Shown here: one piece after another, positions 9,452-18,499 of the stretch
Numbering within the stretch: the first letter of the stretch is position 1
Layout of the letters: each line of letters starts with the position of its first letter
Source: Brachybacterium paraconglomeratum
GTDB lineage: Bacteria > Actinomycetota > Actinomycetes > Actinomycetales > Dermabacteraceae
DNA: 64,000 nt
Direction of reading: 5' to 3'
Assembly: GCF_003994255.1 (NCBI RefSeq)
Contig: NZ_ML133855.1
Coordinates: forward strand, 62,001 to 126,000
Notes under the pieces: model-generated
What the model saw: the letters and a program-made list of their open reading frames with translations, nothing else
The model's database searches: none
What the model was told of the DNA's origin: nothing
Translations under genes and position numbers: made by a program

Positions 9452-9650
9452 TTGCTGTGCGGTCACATTAGCGCAGCTATGGGGTTGTGTGCTGCTGCCA
9501 GGCGCTGGAGGGGGAGTCCGAGCGATGCGTGGTCGGGCCGGCGCGGCAGCGGAGGAGCCGTGCGGCCCTCGGCCGATCGGAGGATCTCGGCGAGGTGGGA
9601 ACCGACGTGCGGAGGATGTCGGTCGCGAGCGGGCCTGGCACGGTGGAGCC

Positions 9651-11033
9651 ATGCCTCGCACACCTGTGGACCACGTCGATCCCGCCTCCTCGGACGAGGT
9701 GCCGAGGAGTGCTGCCGGTGCGGCGGACGGCACCGACGGGATGCCCGAAGGAGCGGACAGGCCGCACGGTGCCGTCGACGGGGTCGACGGGACGGCGGAC
9801 GGGGTCGACGGCGCGGCCGGCGGGCGCGCCGGGAGGACCGACGCCGCCCAGGAGGAGGTCCCCTTCGGCGATCAGCCGGTGACCCGCTTCGCCGCCGACG
9901 TCGAGTACAGCGGTCGTGCCGGCGAGCACGACTATCTCGTCCGCGTGCGCCATCGTCTCCTGGACACCTCCTTCACCGTGGTCATCGACGGGATCGAGCA
10001 CGACCCGAAGGCAGAGGAGAAGGCACGGAAGGCCCGGGAGAAGCGCGAGGCAAGCGACGACGACGCGACCGGCGACGACGCGACCAGCGACGATGCGATT
10101 GATGACAACGCGGCCGACGACGACCTGCAGTTCGGCCTCGACGAAGGGTTCTCCACGCTGCGCTGCACCGTGCGCCGTCGTCGCGAGGACGGTGAGGTCA
10201 AGGACTGCGAGGTGCTCACGATCCGCACCGCGGGACTCGGCGGTGCCGGCGAGGTCGAGGTCCGGCACGGGTTGCGGACCACCCTGCTCGTCCCGGCAGA
10301 GGGGTCCCCGTCGGCCCTGCGCGACGAGAAGCGCACGGCCCATCCCACCCGCTATGCGCTCATCGCGGCGCTGGCTAAGGCGGCGAAGTTCCTCATCCCG
10401 CTGCTGGGCCTCGGCGCGCTGTTCGGCGGGCTGCTCGACCCGGTCAAGGAGTGGGTCGAGGCGCGGATCCGGCCCGTCGTCGACGCGATCGTCCAGGCCA
10501 CCCAGCCGATCCGGGACTGGATCGGAGAGGCAACGCGTCCGGTGCGGGAGTTCCTCGACGCCCTCCTGAGCCCGATCCAGGAGCTGATTGCCGCGATCCT
10601 CCGCCCGATCGGCGAGGCCGTGCGCTGGCTGCTGGACCTGCTGCCGGACATCGGCCTCCCCTTCTCCGTGCCCGGCTGGCTGGTGGACGTGCTGGTGCCG
10701 GTGATCGTCGTCATCGCCGTGTTCACGGCGACCCACCGCGCCCTGCGCACGCGCCGGGAGAAGCTCGCGGAGACGTCGAGCGGCGCGGGTTCGGACAGAG
10801 GTGCGGGTTCGGACGACGACGCCGGAGCGCCTGCCGCGAGGACGGGCGGTGCGGCTTCGGACGCCGCGGACGGGGCGGATGCCGAGACGCCGAGAAGCGC
10901 GGACGCGGACGTCGCGCCGGCGAGCCGAGCGCACGTCGCAGGCTGCGACTACGGAGCCGAGCCGTCGGGGCCGCCGCCGTCGGAGGTCGAGGTCGACGAG
11001 CGCTCCGCGGGGGAGATCGGCACGCAGAACTGA
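9651..11033 (+). CDS. Unrecognised acidic membrane protein
   Basis: I do not recognise this 460-residue protein. The first 80 residues are polar and low-complexity, with repeated DGVDG and DGTDG units. A beta-rich soluble part follows (about 80-235), interrupted by a highly acidic stretch DDDATGDDATSDDAIDDNAADDD. A hydrophobic segment at about 240-263 comes next, then 65 residues of amphipathic helices with recurring RP and PI steps, then a transmembrane helix at about 340-365, and a disordered acidic C-terminal tail. ATG 9651 has GGAG 4 nt upstream. It has no operon partner: the symporter is divergent and the antitoxin gene convergent. Confidence 0.7.
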   Translation: MPRTPVDHVDPASSDEVPRSAAGAADGTDGMPEGADRPHGAVDGVDGTADGVDGAAGGRAGRTDAAQEEVPFGDQPVTRFAADVEYSGRAGEHDYLVRVRHRLLDTSFTVVIDGIEHDPKAEEKARKAREKREASDDDATGDDATSDDAIDDNAADDDLQFGLDEGFSTLRCTVRRRREDGEVKDCEVLTIRTAGLGGAGEVEVRHGLRTTLLVPAEGSPSALRDEKRTAHPTRYALIAALAKAAKFLIPLLGLGALFGGLLDPVKEWVEARIRPVVDAIVQATQPIRDWIGEATRPVREFLDALLSPIQELIAAILRPIGEAVRWLLDLLPDIGLPFSVPGWLVDVLVPVIVVIAVFTATHRALRTRREKLAETSSGAGSDRGAGSDDDAGAPAARTGGAASDAADGADAETPRSADADVAPASRAHVAGCDYGAEPSGPPPSEVEVDERSAGEIGTQN

Positions 11034-11070
11034 TCCCCGTCCGGAGCGGGCAGGCAGGCCCGGTGCCTGG

Positions 11071-11529
11071 TCAGAGGAACTCGAGGAACTGCCTGTTCTC
11101 CGCCATGATCTCCTCGAGTCGGATGCGCGGGGGCCGAGCGTAGGGCTCGTCCCCGAGTGCGGTGCAGGCGCGGTCGAAGAAGTCGGCGGAGACCAGCACG
11201 CCGCGCGCCCGTGCACCGCGACTCATCACCGTGACGGGCTGACGGTGCGAGAGCTCGAGGAGCTCGCTCAACCTCGTGCGGAACTCGGAGGCGGTCACGA
11301 TCTTCGTGGTGACCGCGGCCTCGATCGCGGTCAGTGCAGGCGGGCCCATCGACGGCCCGCCAAGTGGGGTCCCGATCGCGTCACTCACATACCTCGCGCG
11401 GCCAGTGCCCGCCGTGCTCGTCTCGTCAGCCCGATCCGTCTCGTCCGCTGTGTCGTCCCGATTCGACCCGTCTGCCGCGTCGATGCGATCCGACACCTCC
11501 ACCTCTGCTTCCCATGCACTCTCTGCCAT
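11071..11529 (-). CDS. Phd/YefM-type antitoxin, orphan
   Basis: The C-terminal 80 residues match the Phd/YefM antitoxin fold: KIVTASEFRTRLSELLELS, then QPVTVMSRGARARGVLVSADFF, the standard N-terminal DNA-binding module of these antitoxins. Such proteins bind their own promoter and neutralise a RelE- or Doc-type toxin. Two oddities: an extra acidic N-terminal leader of about 60 residues, and no toxin gene on either side; downstream is a convergent membrane-protein gene. The ATG at 11529 has GGGGG 9 nt upstream; an ATG at 11538 or an internal ATG at 11349 are alternatives, the last giving a normal-sized antitoxin. Confidence 0.7.
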   Translation of the reverse strand: MAESAWEAEVEVSDRIDAADGSNRDDTADETDRADETSTAGTGRARYVSDAIGTPLGGPSMGPPALTAIEAAVTTKIVTASEFRTRLSELLELSHRQPVTVMSRGARARGVLVSADFFDRACTALGDEPYARPPRIRLEEIMAENRQFLEFL

Positions 11530-11624
11530 GCCGCTCATCCCCCGTATCTGTCATGTCCCTGAGGGAGAGTCTCGGCCATCTGGTCGGTATCGGCTCCGCA
11601 TGCGGTGTCTGTTGTGGAAAAGCA

Positions 11625-11648
11625 CGTACATGACGTACGTGATGTACG
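11625..11648. promoter_or_regulatory. 24-bp palindrome, possible antitoxin operator
   Basis: The sequence from 11625 to 11648 begins CGTACATGACG and ends ACGTGATGTACG; it equals its own reverse complement except at one base pair. The half-sites carry GTACAT and ATGTAC, related to the TGTACA core that YefM antitoxins bind. It lies about 100 bp upstream of the antitoxin start, which suits autoregulation. The assignment is inference from position and likeness. Confidence 0.5.
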
Positions 11649-11874
11649 CAGTTCTCTGCAGTACCTGTGCCGTGCGGCGTCGTGCGGTGCCCGAATGCCG
11701 CCGCCGCGCGTCGAATGACCGACGAGTGCCGGGGGGGCGGTCGCCCGGCGCTGGATGGCCTCCGCGAGATGACCGCCGCCCGGCGTCGAGGAGGGTAGCC
11801 GTGACCTCTCCTCCACAGTGCGGGGTTCTCCACGAGGATCCCTGCGACGGTGGGGGAGCGTGGGTGGCCTCGAC

Positions 11875-11880
11875 TAGCCT
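11875..11880 (+). promoter_or_regulatory. -10 box giving a leaderless dnaX mRNA
   Basis: TAGCCT ends 6 nt before the GTG start of dnaX, so transcription should begin at or next to the start codon. No Shine-Dalgarno sequence is present. Confidence 0.6.
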
Positions 11881-11886
11881 GTCGGG

Positions 11887-14800
11887 GTGGCCACCGCTCT
11901 GTACCGTCGTTACCGCCCGGAGTCCTTCGCCGAGGTGATCGGCCAGGACCACGTCACCACGCCCCTGCGGCGTGCGCTGCGCGCGGGCCGGGTCGGCCAT
12001 GCCTACCTGTTCTCGGGGCCTCGCGGCTGCGGCAAGACGACCTCCGCCCGCATCCTCGCCCGCTGCCTGAACTGCGAGCAGGGGCCGACGGACACTCCCT
12101 GCGGGACCTGCGACTCCTGCCGCGACCTCGCACGCGGCGGCGCCGGCTCGCTCGACGTGGTCGAGATCGACGCGGCCAGCCACGGCGGCGTGGACGACGC
12201 CCGCGAGCTGCGGGAGCGCGCGTCCTTCGCCCCGGTGCGGGACCGCTTCAAGGTGTTCATCATCGACGAGGCCCACATGGTCACCTCCGCCGGATTCAAC
12301 GCGCTGCTCAAGCTCGTCGAGGAGCCGCCGGACCATGTGAAGTTCGTCTTCGCGACCACCGAGCCGGACAAGGTCATCGGCACGATCCGCTCCCGCACCC
12401 ACCACTACCCCTTCCGGCTCATCCCGCCGCAGGTGCTCGGCCCCTACCTCGAGGAGGTCTGCGCCGCGGAGGACGTCCAGGTCGGCGAGGGCGTGATGCC
12501 GCTGGTCGTGCGCGCCGGCGGCGGCTCCGCCCGTGACTCGATGTCGGTGCTGGACCAGCTGATGGCCGGCGCCGGAGAGGACGGCCTGGACTTCCCCACC
12601 GCGATCGCGCTGCTCGGCTTCACCGATACGGCCCTGCTCGACCAGGCCGTCACCGCCATCGCCGAGCGGGACGCGGCCGCGCTCTACTCCGCGGTCGAGC
12701 ACGTGCTCGCCACCGGCCACGAGCCGCGCCGCTTCGTCGAGGACCTGCTGGAGCGGATGCGGGACCTGATCGTGCTCGCCGCCGTGCCGGACAAGGGCGC
12801 CGACCTGCTCCCGCAGGTCCCGGCCGGTGAGCTCGAGCGGATGCTCGGCCAGGCCGCGCAGTTCGCCCCGGCCGATCTCTCCCAGTGCGGCGACCTGGTC
12901 CACGAGACCCTCTCGACCATGAGCGGCGCGACCTCGCCCCGTCTCCACCTCGAGCTGCTCGCGGCCCGACTGGTGCTGCGGGACGAGCGGGCGGCGCTCG
13001 CCGCGGCCGACGCGCCGGCCGTGCAGGGCGGAGCGCCCCAGGGCGGTGCGGCCGCAGGCCGCGGCGCGCAGGACCGCTCCGGTGCGGCGCCGACCGGCGG
13101 AGGTGGCGGCCGTGAGGAGGCCCGGCGCATCGCCCAGGAGCGCGCCGAGGCGGCCCGGCAGGCGCGCGGAGGCGGGCGGCCTGCCCCCGCGGCCGCCCCC
13201 AGCGCGCCGCCTGCCCCGACGCAGGACGCCCCGCCCGCCGCACAGGGCGGGAGTCCTCAGAGCGAGCCGACGAAGACGGCAACCGCCCCGGGTTCCTCCT
13301 GGGGTGCGGCGCCCCAGGGCGACGATCAGGCCGCTCAGGCCCCGCGGACCGAGCGCCCAGGTGCTCAAGGAACACAGCCCTCGTCCTCGCCGCGGCGTGA
13401 GGAGGCAGCTGCCTCCTGGGGCGCGCTCGCTGGTGCTCGCCAGGCCTCGGGCGATGAGCGCCGTGAGCCGCCGGCCGGGCAGGGAGAGCCCGGCGGCCAG
13501 GGCGCTCCGGCACCGACGGCTCCACAGGGTGCCCCGACGGCTCCGCAGGGCGGCCCGACGGCTCCGCAGGGTGGACCGGCCGGACCGCAGGGCGGCCAGT
13601 CCACGCCGCAGGGTGCGGGCCCCGCGCTGCAGGGCGCGTCGGGCGCACCGCAGAACACTCCGGCTGCGCCGCAGGGTGCTCCCGCGTCGGGCGGCGGGCT
13701 CGATGCCGACGCAGTGCGCGGGCACTGGTCCGCGATCCTCGACGAGCTGCAGCAGATCCGCCGCCCCAGCTGGGCCCTGATCTCGCAGAACGCGCACGTC
13801 AACGGCGTGAACGGCAGCACCCTCGTGCTCGGATTCCGCACCGAGGGCCTCGTGAGCGCTTTCCGCCGCGGCACGGCGGCGGAGAACCTCGCCGACGCCG
13901 TCCGTCGCATCATGCACGTCGACGTCATGGTCGATGCCGTCGTCGGGGAGGATCCCGGCCCCGGCGGCGCTGGTCCCGGTGGCGCTGGTCCCGGTGGTGC
14001 AGGCCCCGGCGGAGGTGGCACCGCAGGTCCAGGCTCCGCCGGCAGAGCTCCTGGAGGGAACGGTCCTGGCGGTGCTGGGCCGGATAACGTCGGTCCCGGC
14101 GACCCTGCCGGCTACAACGGCCCGAGCGGCTCGGGTGGTCCGGGTGGTCGTGGCGGATCGGGCGACTGGGCTCCCCGCGGACAGGGTTCCGTCGGGCAGG
14201 ACGCTCCCGACCCGGGCGGGCAGGGAGGCGGAGCCGCCGGCGGCCCGAATGCGGAGGACCCGTCCGGCCGCCAGGCTCCGCGGACCGGGGGAGCGCCGTG
14301 GGGAGATGCCGCCTCCGCGATGGCGCCGCGCGAATCCGCACCCGCCGCCGCGCCGTCCGCGCCGGGCTCCGCAGCTCCGTCGGCAGCCCCTTCGGCCGCG
14401 TCGTCGTCCTTCCCGTCGTCGGCCGCCCCGTCGGCGGCGTCTGCCGGCGGCGACGGTCACGAGCGGCAGCAGCCCGCGTCCGTCGGCCAGCGCGCCTCGG
14501 AACGAGCGGTGGCCGCCGCTGCACGTGCCGCAAGGAACGCTCCGGCCGGACCCTCCTACGCCCCGGCCGACGACTTCCCGCCGGAGCCCGACGACCCCTA
14601 CCCGCCGGACCCCGAGGAGTACGGCCCGCCCGCGCAGCACCAGCCGCCCGCCGCGGCGCAGGGCGGAGGCCGCTGGTCGGAAGCGCTCGAGGACCGAGGC
14701 ACGGGAGCCGGCGGCCCCGCCGCCCCGTCCCGATCCGCCGCGGCGTCCGCCCCGTCGGCCCCGTCCGCATCCGGGGCCTCCGCGTCCACGGAGTCGGCAG

Positions 14801-15639
14801 CGGGCGATGCTCCTGGCCGGACGCTCCCGGACTCCGCGTCGGCGGGCCCGCCGCTCCAGGTCGAGGACGAGGGGCGCGACAGACTGCCGGCGGAGGAGCC
14901 CCGCACCTTCGGCCAGAACGCGCTCAAGCGTGCCCTCGCGGAGGGCCGCGTGGTCCGCTCGCTGCCCGCCGCGCACCTCGCGCAGGGGGCGGACGCCTCC
15001 GCCTCAGGACCGGGCGAGGCCCCGGTCCGGGAGCCGGAGGACGTCGCGCAGGGCGGTGACATGCCGCATGAGTTCACCGCGGCCCCCGAGGTCCCCTCAC
15101 CCACCTCGCCGGACTCAGCCCCACCGGCCGGGCTCGGCCGTGCCGTCCCGCACGGCGACGCCGTCCCGCACGGCGACCCAGCTCAGCCTTCCGGCCAGGT
15201 CGCGCCGGGCGGCGCGGATGGCTCCGCCTCCGCACGCGCGTCGAGCTCATGGGGCGCCGCGGCGGCGGTCACCGGCACCGCCTCGGGAGCATCCCCGGCG
15301 CCCTCCGCGGCACCGTCGGCTCCGCCCGCCGCAGCTCCGACCACGCCGCCCGCCGCAGCTCCCAGCACCGCACCAGCCGCACCGTCGGCGGCAGACGCGC
15401 CGCGCAGCGGTGCCGCGCTCGTCCGCGAGGCCGCGATGGCGTCCCGCACCGCAGGTCAGCGCCTGCGAGGAGGGCGAGGCCAGTCGGATCAGGCACCCGA
15501 GGCCGATCTGGACCCGACCGGCGGCGCGACCCGGGACGACGAGGACGCCGTCGTCGCGACCCGGAACGGCCGCGAGGTGATCGAGAAGATGCTCGGCGGC
15601 AGGGTCCTCGAGGTCATCGACGAGAACCGTCCGCGCTGA
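11887..15639 (+). CDS. dnaX: DNA polymerase III subunits gamma/tau
   Basis: This is the clamp-loader ATPase of the replicative polymerase. The N-terminal AAA+ part (residues 1-370) shows YRRYRPESFAEVIGQ, Walker A GPRGCGKTTSAR, the zinc module CLNC...CGTCDSC, Walker B IIDEAHM and sensor-1 ATTEPDK. A second folded block (about 602-688, HWSAILDELQQIRRPSWALI) follows a Pro/Gln/Gly linker, and the extreme C-terminus keeps GREVIEKMLGGRVLEVIDE. Total length of 1250 residues far exceeds the usual 600-900 of relatives; the excess is low-complexity sequence with tandem repeats. GTG 11887 is chosen from homology and from the adjacent -10 box. No slippery sequence for a programmed frameshift was seen. 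Confidence 0.95.
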   Translation: MATALYRRYRPESFAEVIGQDHVTTPLRRALRAGRVGHAYLFSGPRGCGKTTSARILARCLNCEQGPTDTPCGTCDSCRDLARGGAGSLDVVEIDAASHGGVDDARELRERASFAPVRDRFKVFIIDEAHMVTSAGFNALLKLVEEPPDHVKFVFATTEPDKVIGTIRSRTHHYPFRLIPPQVLGPYLEEVCAAEDVQVGEGVMPLVVRAGGGSARDSMSVLDQLMAGAGEDGLDFPTAIALLGFTDTALLDQAVTAIAERDAAALYSAVEHVLATGHEPRRFVEDLLERMRDLIVLAAVPDKGADLLPQVPAGELERMLGQAAQFAPADLSQCGDLVHETLSTMSGATSPRLHLELLAARLVLRDERAALAAADAPAVQGGAPQGGAAAGRGAQDRSGAAPTGGGGGREEARRIAQERAEAARQARGGGRPAPAAAPSAPPAPTQDAPPAAQGGSPQSEPTKTATAPGSSWGAAPQGDDQAAQAPRTERPGAQGTQPSSSPRREEAAASWGALAGARQASGDERREPPAGQGEPGGQGAPAPTAPQGAPTAPQGGPTAPQGGPAGPQGGQSTPQGAGPALQGASGAPQNTPAAPQGAPASGGGLDADAVRGHWSAILDELQQIRRPSWALISQNAHVNGVNGSTLVLGFRTEGLVSAFRRGTAAENLADAVRRIMHVDVMVDAVVGEDPGPGGAGPGGAGPGGAGPGGGGTAGPGSAGRAPGGNGPGGAGPDNVGPGDPAGYNGPSGSGGPGGRGGSGDWAPRGQGSVGQDAPDPGGQGGGAAGGPNAEDPSGRQAPRTGGAPWGDAASAMAPRESAPAAAPSAPGSAAPSAAPSAASSSFPSSAAPSAASAGGDGHERQQPASVGQRASERAVAAAARAARNAPAGPSYAPADDFPPEPDDPYPPDPEEYGPPAQHQPPAAAQGGGRWSEALEDRGTGAGGPAAPSRSAAASAPSAPSASGASASTESAAGDAPGRTLPDSASAGPPLQVEDEGRDRLPAEEPRTFGQNALKRALAEGRVVRSLPAAHLAQGADASASGPGEAPVREPEDVAQGGDMPHEFTAAPEVPSPTSPDSAPPAGLGRAVPHGDAVPHGDPAQPSGQVAPGGADGSASARASSSWGAAAAVTGTASGASPAPSAAPSAPPAAAPTTPPAAAPSTAPAAPSAADAPRSGAALVREAAMASRTAGQRLRGGRGQSDQAPEADLDPTGGATRDDEDAVVATRNGREVIEKMLGGRVLEVIDENRPR
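13515..13598 (+). repeat. 21-bp tandem repeat inside dnaX
   Basis: Three near-identical 21-bp units begin at 13515, 13536 and 13557 (GACGGCTCCGCAGGG core), followed by a degenerate fourth. They encode TAPQGGP-like heptads in the linker of tau. Confidence 0.7.
13955..14014 (+). repeat. 15-bp tandem repeat inside dnaX (collagen-like)
   Basis: About four 15-bp units encode repeats of Gly-Pro-Gly-Gly-Ala just after the second folded block of DnaX. Near-identical units make slippage and copy-number variation likely. Confidence 0.7.
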
Positions 15640-15696
15640 CTCGGCGAACGTCGCATCGGCGCATGCCTCATCGGCGCGCGCCGACCTGCATCCTTC

Positions 15697-16224
15697 TCAG
15701 CTGCGCGGCTCGAGCAGGGAGAACAGGTCCGTGCGCAGGGTCGCCGGGTTCATGTCGGGATGCGGCTCGGTGACGTAGAACTCCCAGAACGGGTACGTCA
15801 TCTGCTCGTCCGACTCTCCGACCTGCTCGGTGAACGCCCCCCACTTCTCCGCGAGGCCGCCGTAGGCGCCGATGTGCGAGGTCCAGGCGATGCGACCGCC
15901 CGGGATGCTCGACCCGATGACCTCGTAGCCGCTGGGCAGCTCGAGGGTCTCGGTCAGCGGGGCGTCCACCGGGAAGCCCACCTCGAGATCGGCCGTCGCG
16001 ACCGGCGCCCGGTGGTGCAGGGAGAACGCGGGGCCGATCGGGCGGATGCCCTGCGCCGCCAGCGCCTCGGCGAGGTGGGAGAAGGTGCCGTCCATGAGGG
16101 CGGGCATGTCGTACATCGGGAAGTCGTGCTGGACCACGACGGCGGTCATGATCTCGGGAGCGTTCGTGATCCGGCAGGAGGTGGCGGGCTCGGCGGCGTC
16201 GTACGGGGCGGGCATCGGCGACAT
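15697..16224 (-). CDS. GyrI-like small-molecule-binding protein
   Basis: This 175-residue soluble protein looks like a stand-alone GyrI-like (SOUL/AraC effector-binding) domain: the order of PEIMTAVVVQHDFPMYDMP, GPAFSLHH, DLEVGFPVD, LELPSGYEVIGSSIPGG, HIGAYGGLAEKWGAF and WEFYVTEPHPD is typical. Such domains bind hydrophobic or cationic ligands, sequester toxins, or inhibit gyrase. The start at ATG 16224 is preceded by AGGACG about 8 nt upstream. It converges on dnaX with only 57 bp between the stop codons. Its ligand is unknown. Confidence 0.75.
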   Translation of the reverse strand: MSPMPAPYDAAEPATSCRITNAPEIMTAVVVQHDFPMYDMPALMDGTFSHLAEALAAQGIRPIGPAFSLHHRAPVATADLEVGFPVDAPLTETLELPSGYEVIGSSIPGGRIAWTSHIGAYGGLAEKWGAFTEQVGESDEQMTYPFWEFYVTEPHPDMNPATLRTDLFSLLEPRS

Positions 16225-16381
16225 CGGGACTCGTCCTGTTCGCGGTCGGCGGCGGGCCGAGCAGGAAGGCGGCGGCCCGGTCAGACGCTATCGCGGCAGG
16301 CTGGACGCCACCAGCACCGCCAGGAGCCGGCACGCTCTGCGGTGGATCCCCGTCGTGCCCGATGCCCACCACCCCTGGGGC

Positions 16382-17746
16382 TCATGACAGGGACCGCGCC
16401 CCCTCGTGCGTGCCGGACCGGTCCCGCAGAACGCCGGCCAGATCCAGCGCCAGCTCGCAGAACATCGAGTTCGACCAGGAGAACCACTCGCGTGTGAACA
16501 CCGACGGGTCGTCCACGTGCACGCCCTCGTGCATCATCCCGGTCCCGCCGTCCGTGCGGATCATCAGCTCGAGCAGACGCAGCTTCTCGTCACGCTCCGC
16601 ACTGGTCAGCCCTTCGACAGCGAGCGCGATCGGCCACACATGGTCCTTCGGGGTGTGCGGGGAGCCGGCGCCCTCGAGGTACAGCCCCTCGTAGTAGTAC
16701 GGGTTGCTGCGCGAGAGCACCGCGGCGCGCGTGGCCAGGTAGAGCGGATCATCCTGCGCCACGCAGCCCAGGTACGGCAGGGCGAGCAGGCTCGGCACGT
16801 TCGCGTCGTCCAGGAACCGGTGGTCGCCGCGGCCGTCGATCTCATAGGCCCAGACCCGCTCGCCCGTCGGCCCCTCGATCGTGCCGTGCTCCACCAGCGC
16901 CGCACGGATCTGCTCCGCGCGCTCCCGCGCCTCGTCCGCCTCCGCCGGGGCGTCCGCGACCTGCTCCAGCAGCTCCGCGAGACGCTCCAGTGCGAGGGCG
17001 AGGAAGTGGTTGCCGGGGATGTTGTAGCCCAGCTCGCAGGCGTCGTCCGAGGGGCGGAAGCCCGCCCACACCAGGCCGTTCGGCGTGGTGAGGGAGCCGC
17101 GCCCCTCCCGGGCGAGGGTGTCCTGGGCGGGCACGCCGGAGCGTCGGAAGAAGTACGCGGAGCGCTCCTCGTGGTGCTGCTCGGCCCGGACGGTGGAGAG
17201 GATCGCGCGGGCCGCGGGCAGGAAGCGCTCGTCGGCCCACGAGGTGTCGCCGGTCGCCCGCCACAGCCGCCAGGCGAGGTCGGGGCCGTAGGAGAGGGAG
17301 TCGAGCTCGAACTTGCGCTCCCACGCCCAGGGATTATCGCGCTCGGTCTCGTCCGCGTCCCAGTGAGAGGAGTCCGGGGCACGGTTGAAGGCGTTGGCGT
17401 ACGGGTCGATCTCGAGGTACTGCCAGTGGCGGCGCAGCAGCCCGGCGAGCAGCGCGACCAGCTCGGCGCGGTCCTCGTCGGCCCCCACCCCGGCGACCAC
17501 GAGCCGCAGCAGCGGCGTCAGCTGCGCGGCGGAGTCCCGCAGCCACATCGCCGGGATGTCGCCGGTGATCACGAAGGTGGTGCCGTCCTCCTCCACGCTC
17601 ACCGTGGTCTCGGAGGTGTTGCGCAGGTACGCGACCACGCGCTGCGCGATCTCGCCGACCAGCGCGTCGGAGGCGCCGAGATCGGCGAGGCCCTCGAGCA
17701 CGCGTGCCTGCACGGCGTCGAGGAGGGTGTCGGGAAGCCTGGCCAT
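16382..17746 (-). CDS. GH125 exo-alpha-1,6-mannosidase
   Basis: This 454-residue protein is a glycoside hydrolase family 125 member (formerly DUF1237), which removes alpha-1,6-linked mannose from the non-reducing end. Recognisable family blocks are [15 protein letters not shown] near residue 75, [56 protein letters not shown], and [10 protein letters not shown] followed by GTGMMHEG and [15 protein letters not shown]. There is no signal peptide, so it acts in the cytoplasm, probably on imported mannosides. ATG 17746 has GGAG 5 nt upstream. A TACGCT -10 box lies about 35 nt upstream. It is divergent from recR. Confidence 0.88.
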   Translation of the reverse strand: MARLPDTLLDAVQARVLEGLADLGASDALVGEIAQRVVAYLRNTSETTVSVEEDGTTFVITGDIPAMWLRDSAAQLTPLLRLVVAGVGADEDRAELVALLAGLLRRHWQYLEIDPYANAFNRAPDSSHWDADETERDNPWAWERKFELDSLSYGPDLAWRLWRATGDTSWADERFLPAARAILSTVRAEQHHEERSAYFFRRSGVPAQDTLAREGRGSLTTPNGLVWAGFRPSDDACELGYNIPGNHFLALALERLAELLEQVADAPAEADEARERAEQIRAALVEHGTIEGPTGERVWAYEIDGRGDHRFLDDANVPSLLALPYLGCVAQDDPLYLATRAAVLSRSNPYYYEGLYLEGAGSPHTPKDHVWPIALAVEGLTSAERDEKLRLLELMIRTDGGTGMMHEGVHVDDPSVFTREWFSWSNSMFCELALDLAGVLRDRSGTHEGARSLS

Positions 17747-17876
17747 GGTTCTCCGCATCGAGAGTGGGTCGGGATCGCCAGCGTATCGAGGTCTCTCGCG
17801 CCCGGTCCGGCCGTCCGCGGAGCGTGCAGCGATCCACACCACCTCGACGCCGTCGCCGCACGTCGGCCCCGGGAAC

Positions 17877-17882
17877 TAGAGT
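17877..17882 (+). promoter_or_regulatory. -10 box giving a leaderless recR mRNA
   Basis: TAGAGT ends 7 nt before GTG 17890, placing the transcription start at the codon and deciding between the two candidate GTG starts at 17881 and 17890. Confidence 0.55.
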
Positions 17883-17889
17883 GAGACGC

Positions 17890-18483
17890 GTGTACGAAGG
17901 CATCGTCCAGGACCTCATCGACGAGCTCGGCAAGCTGCCGGGCATCGGCCCCAAGTCGGCGCAGCGGATCGCGTTCCATCTGCTGGACGCCGACGACGCC
18001 GCCGTGCGCCGGCTCGCCGAGGTGCTCGTCCAGGTCAAGGACACCGTCCGCTTCTGCGAGATCTGCGGGAACGTCTCGGCGGAGGAGAAGTGCCGCATCT
18101 GCACCGACCCGCGCCGCAGCGACGAGGTGATCTGCGTGGTCGAGGAGTCCAAGGACATCGTCGCGATCGAGAAGATCCGCGAGTTCAAGGGCCGCTACCA
18201 CGTGCTCGGCGGCGCGATCGACCCGATCGGCGGCGTCGGCCCGAACGACCTGCGCATCACCCAGCTGATGAGCCGCCTCGGCTCCGGGGAGACCCAGGAG
18301 GTCATCCTCGCGCTGGACCCGAACATCGAGGGCGAGGCCACCGCCGCCTATCTCTCCCGCCTGCTCGGACCGCTCGAGCTGACCGTCACGCGCCTGGCCT
18401 CCGGGCTGCCCGTCGGCGGCGACCTCGACTACGCCGACGAGATGACCCTGGGCCGAGCCTTCCTCGGCCGCCGCACCGTCTGA
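17890..18483 (+). CDS. recR: Recombination mediator protein RecR
   Basis: RecR (197 residues) works with RecF and RecO to load RecA on gapped DNA. The domains appear in order: the helix-hairpin-helix [24 protein letters not shown], the four-cysteine zinc finger CEICGN...CRICTDPRR at about residues 55-75, a Toprim domain starting at [15 protein letters not shown], and the C-terminal Walker-B-like [16 protein letters not shown]. The start GTG 17890 gives the typical (M)[14 protein letters not shown]-terminus and matches the leaderless promoter. It is followed 17 bp later by a membrane-protein gene that is probably cotranscribed. Confidence 0.96.
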   Translation: MYEGIVQDLIDELGKLPGIGPKSAQRIAFHLLDADDAAVRRLAEVLVQVKDTVRFCEICGNVSAEEKCRICTDPRRSDEVICVVEESKDIVAIEKIREFKGRYHVLGGAIDPIGGVGPNDLRITQLMSRLGSGETQEVILALDPNIEGEATAAYLSRLLGPLELTVTRLASGLPVGGDLDYADEMTLGRAFLGRRTV

Positions 18484-18499
18484 GGCGCCGCCGGTTCCC

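Larger units (their letters stand above)
11530..11886. other. Divergent intergenic region between antitoxin gene and dnaX
   Basis: These 357 bp contain no credible gene. They hold the palindrome at 11625-11648 and the dnaX promoter at its right end. The short frames across it lack ribosome binding sites. Confidence 0.6.

Noticed and set aside
11551-14976. 1141-residue open frame opposite dnaX
   Set aside because: It is antisense to the low-complexity part of dnaX and made of Arg/Gly repeats; it has no domain and no ribosome site.
11887-15639. Programmed frameshift for a separate gamma subunit
   Set aside because: No A- or U-rich slippery heptamer with a following hairpin was found at the AAA+/tail junction.
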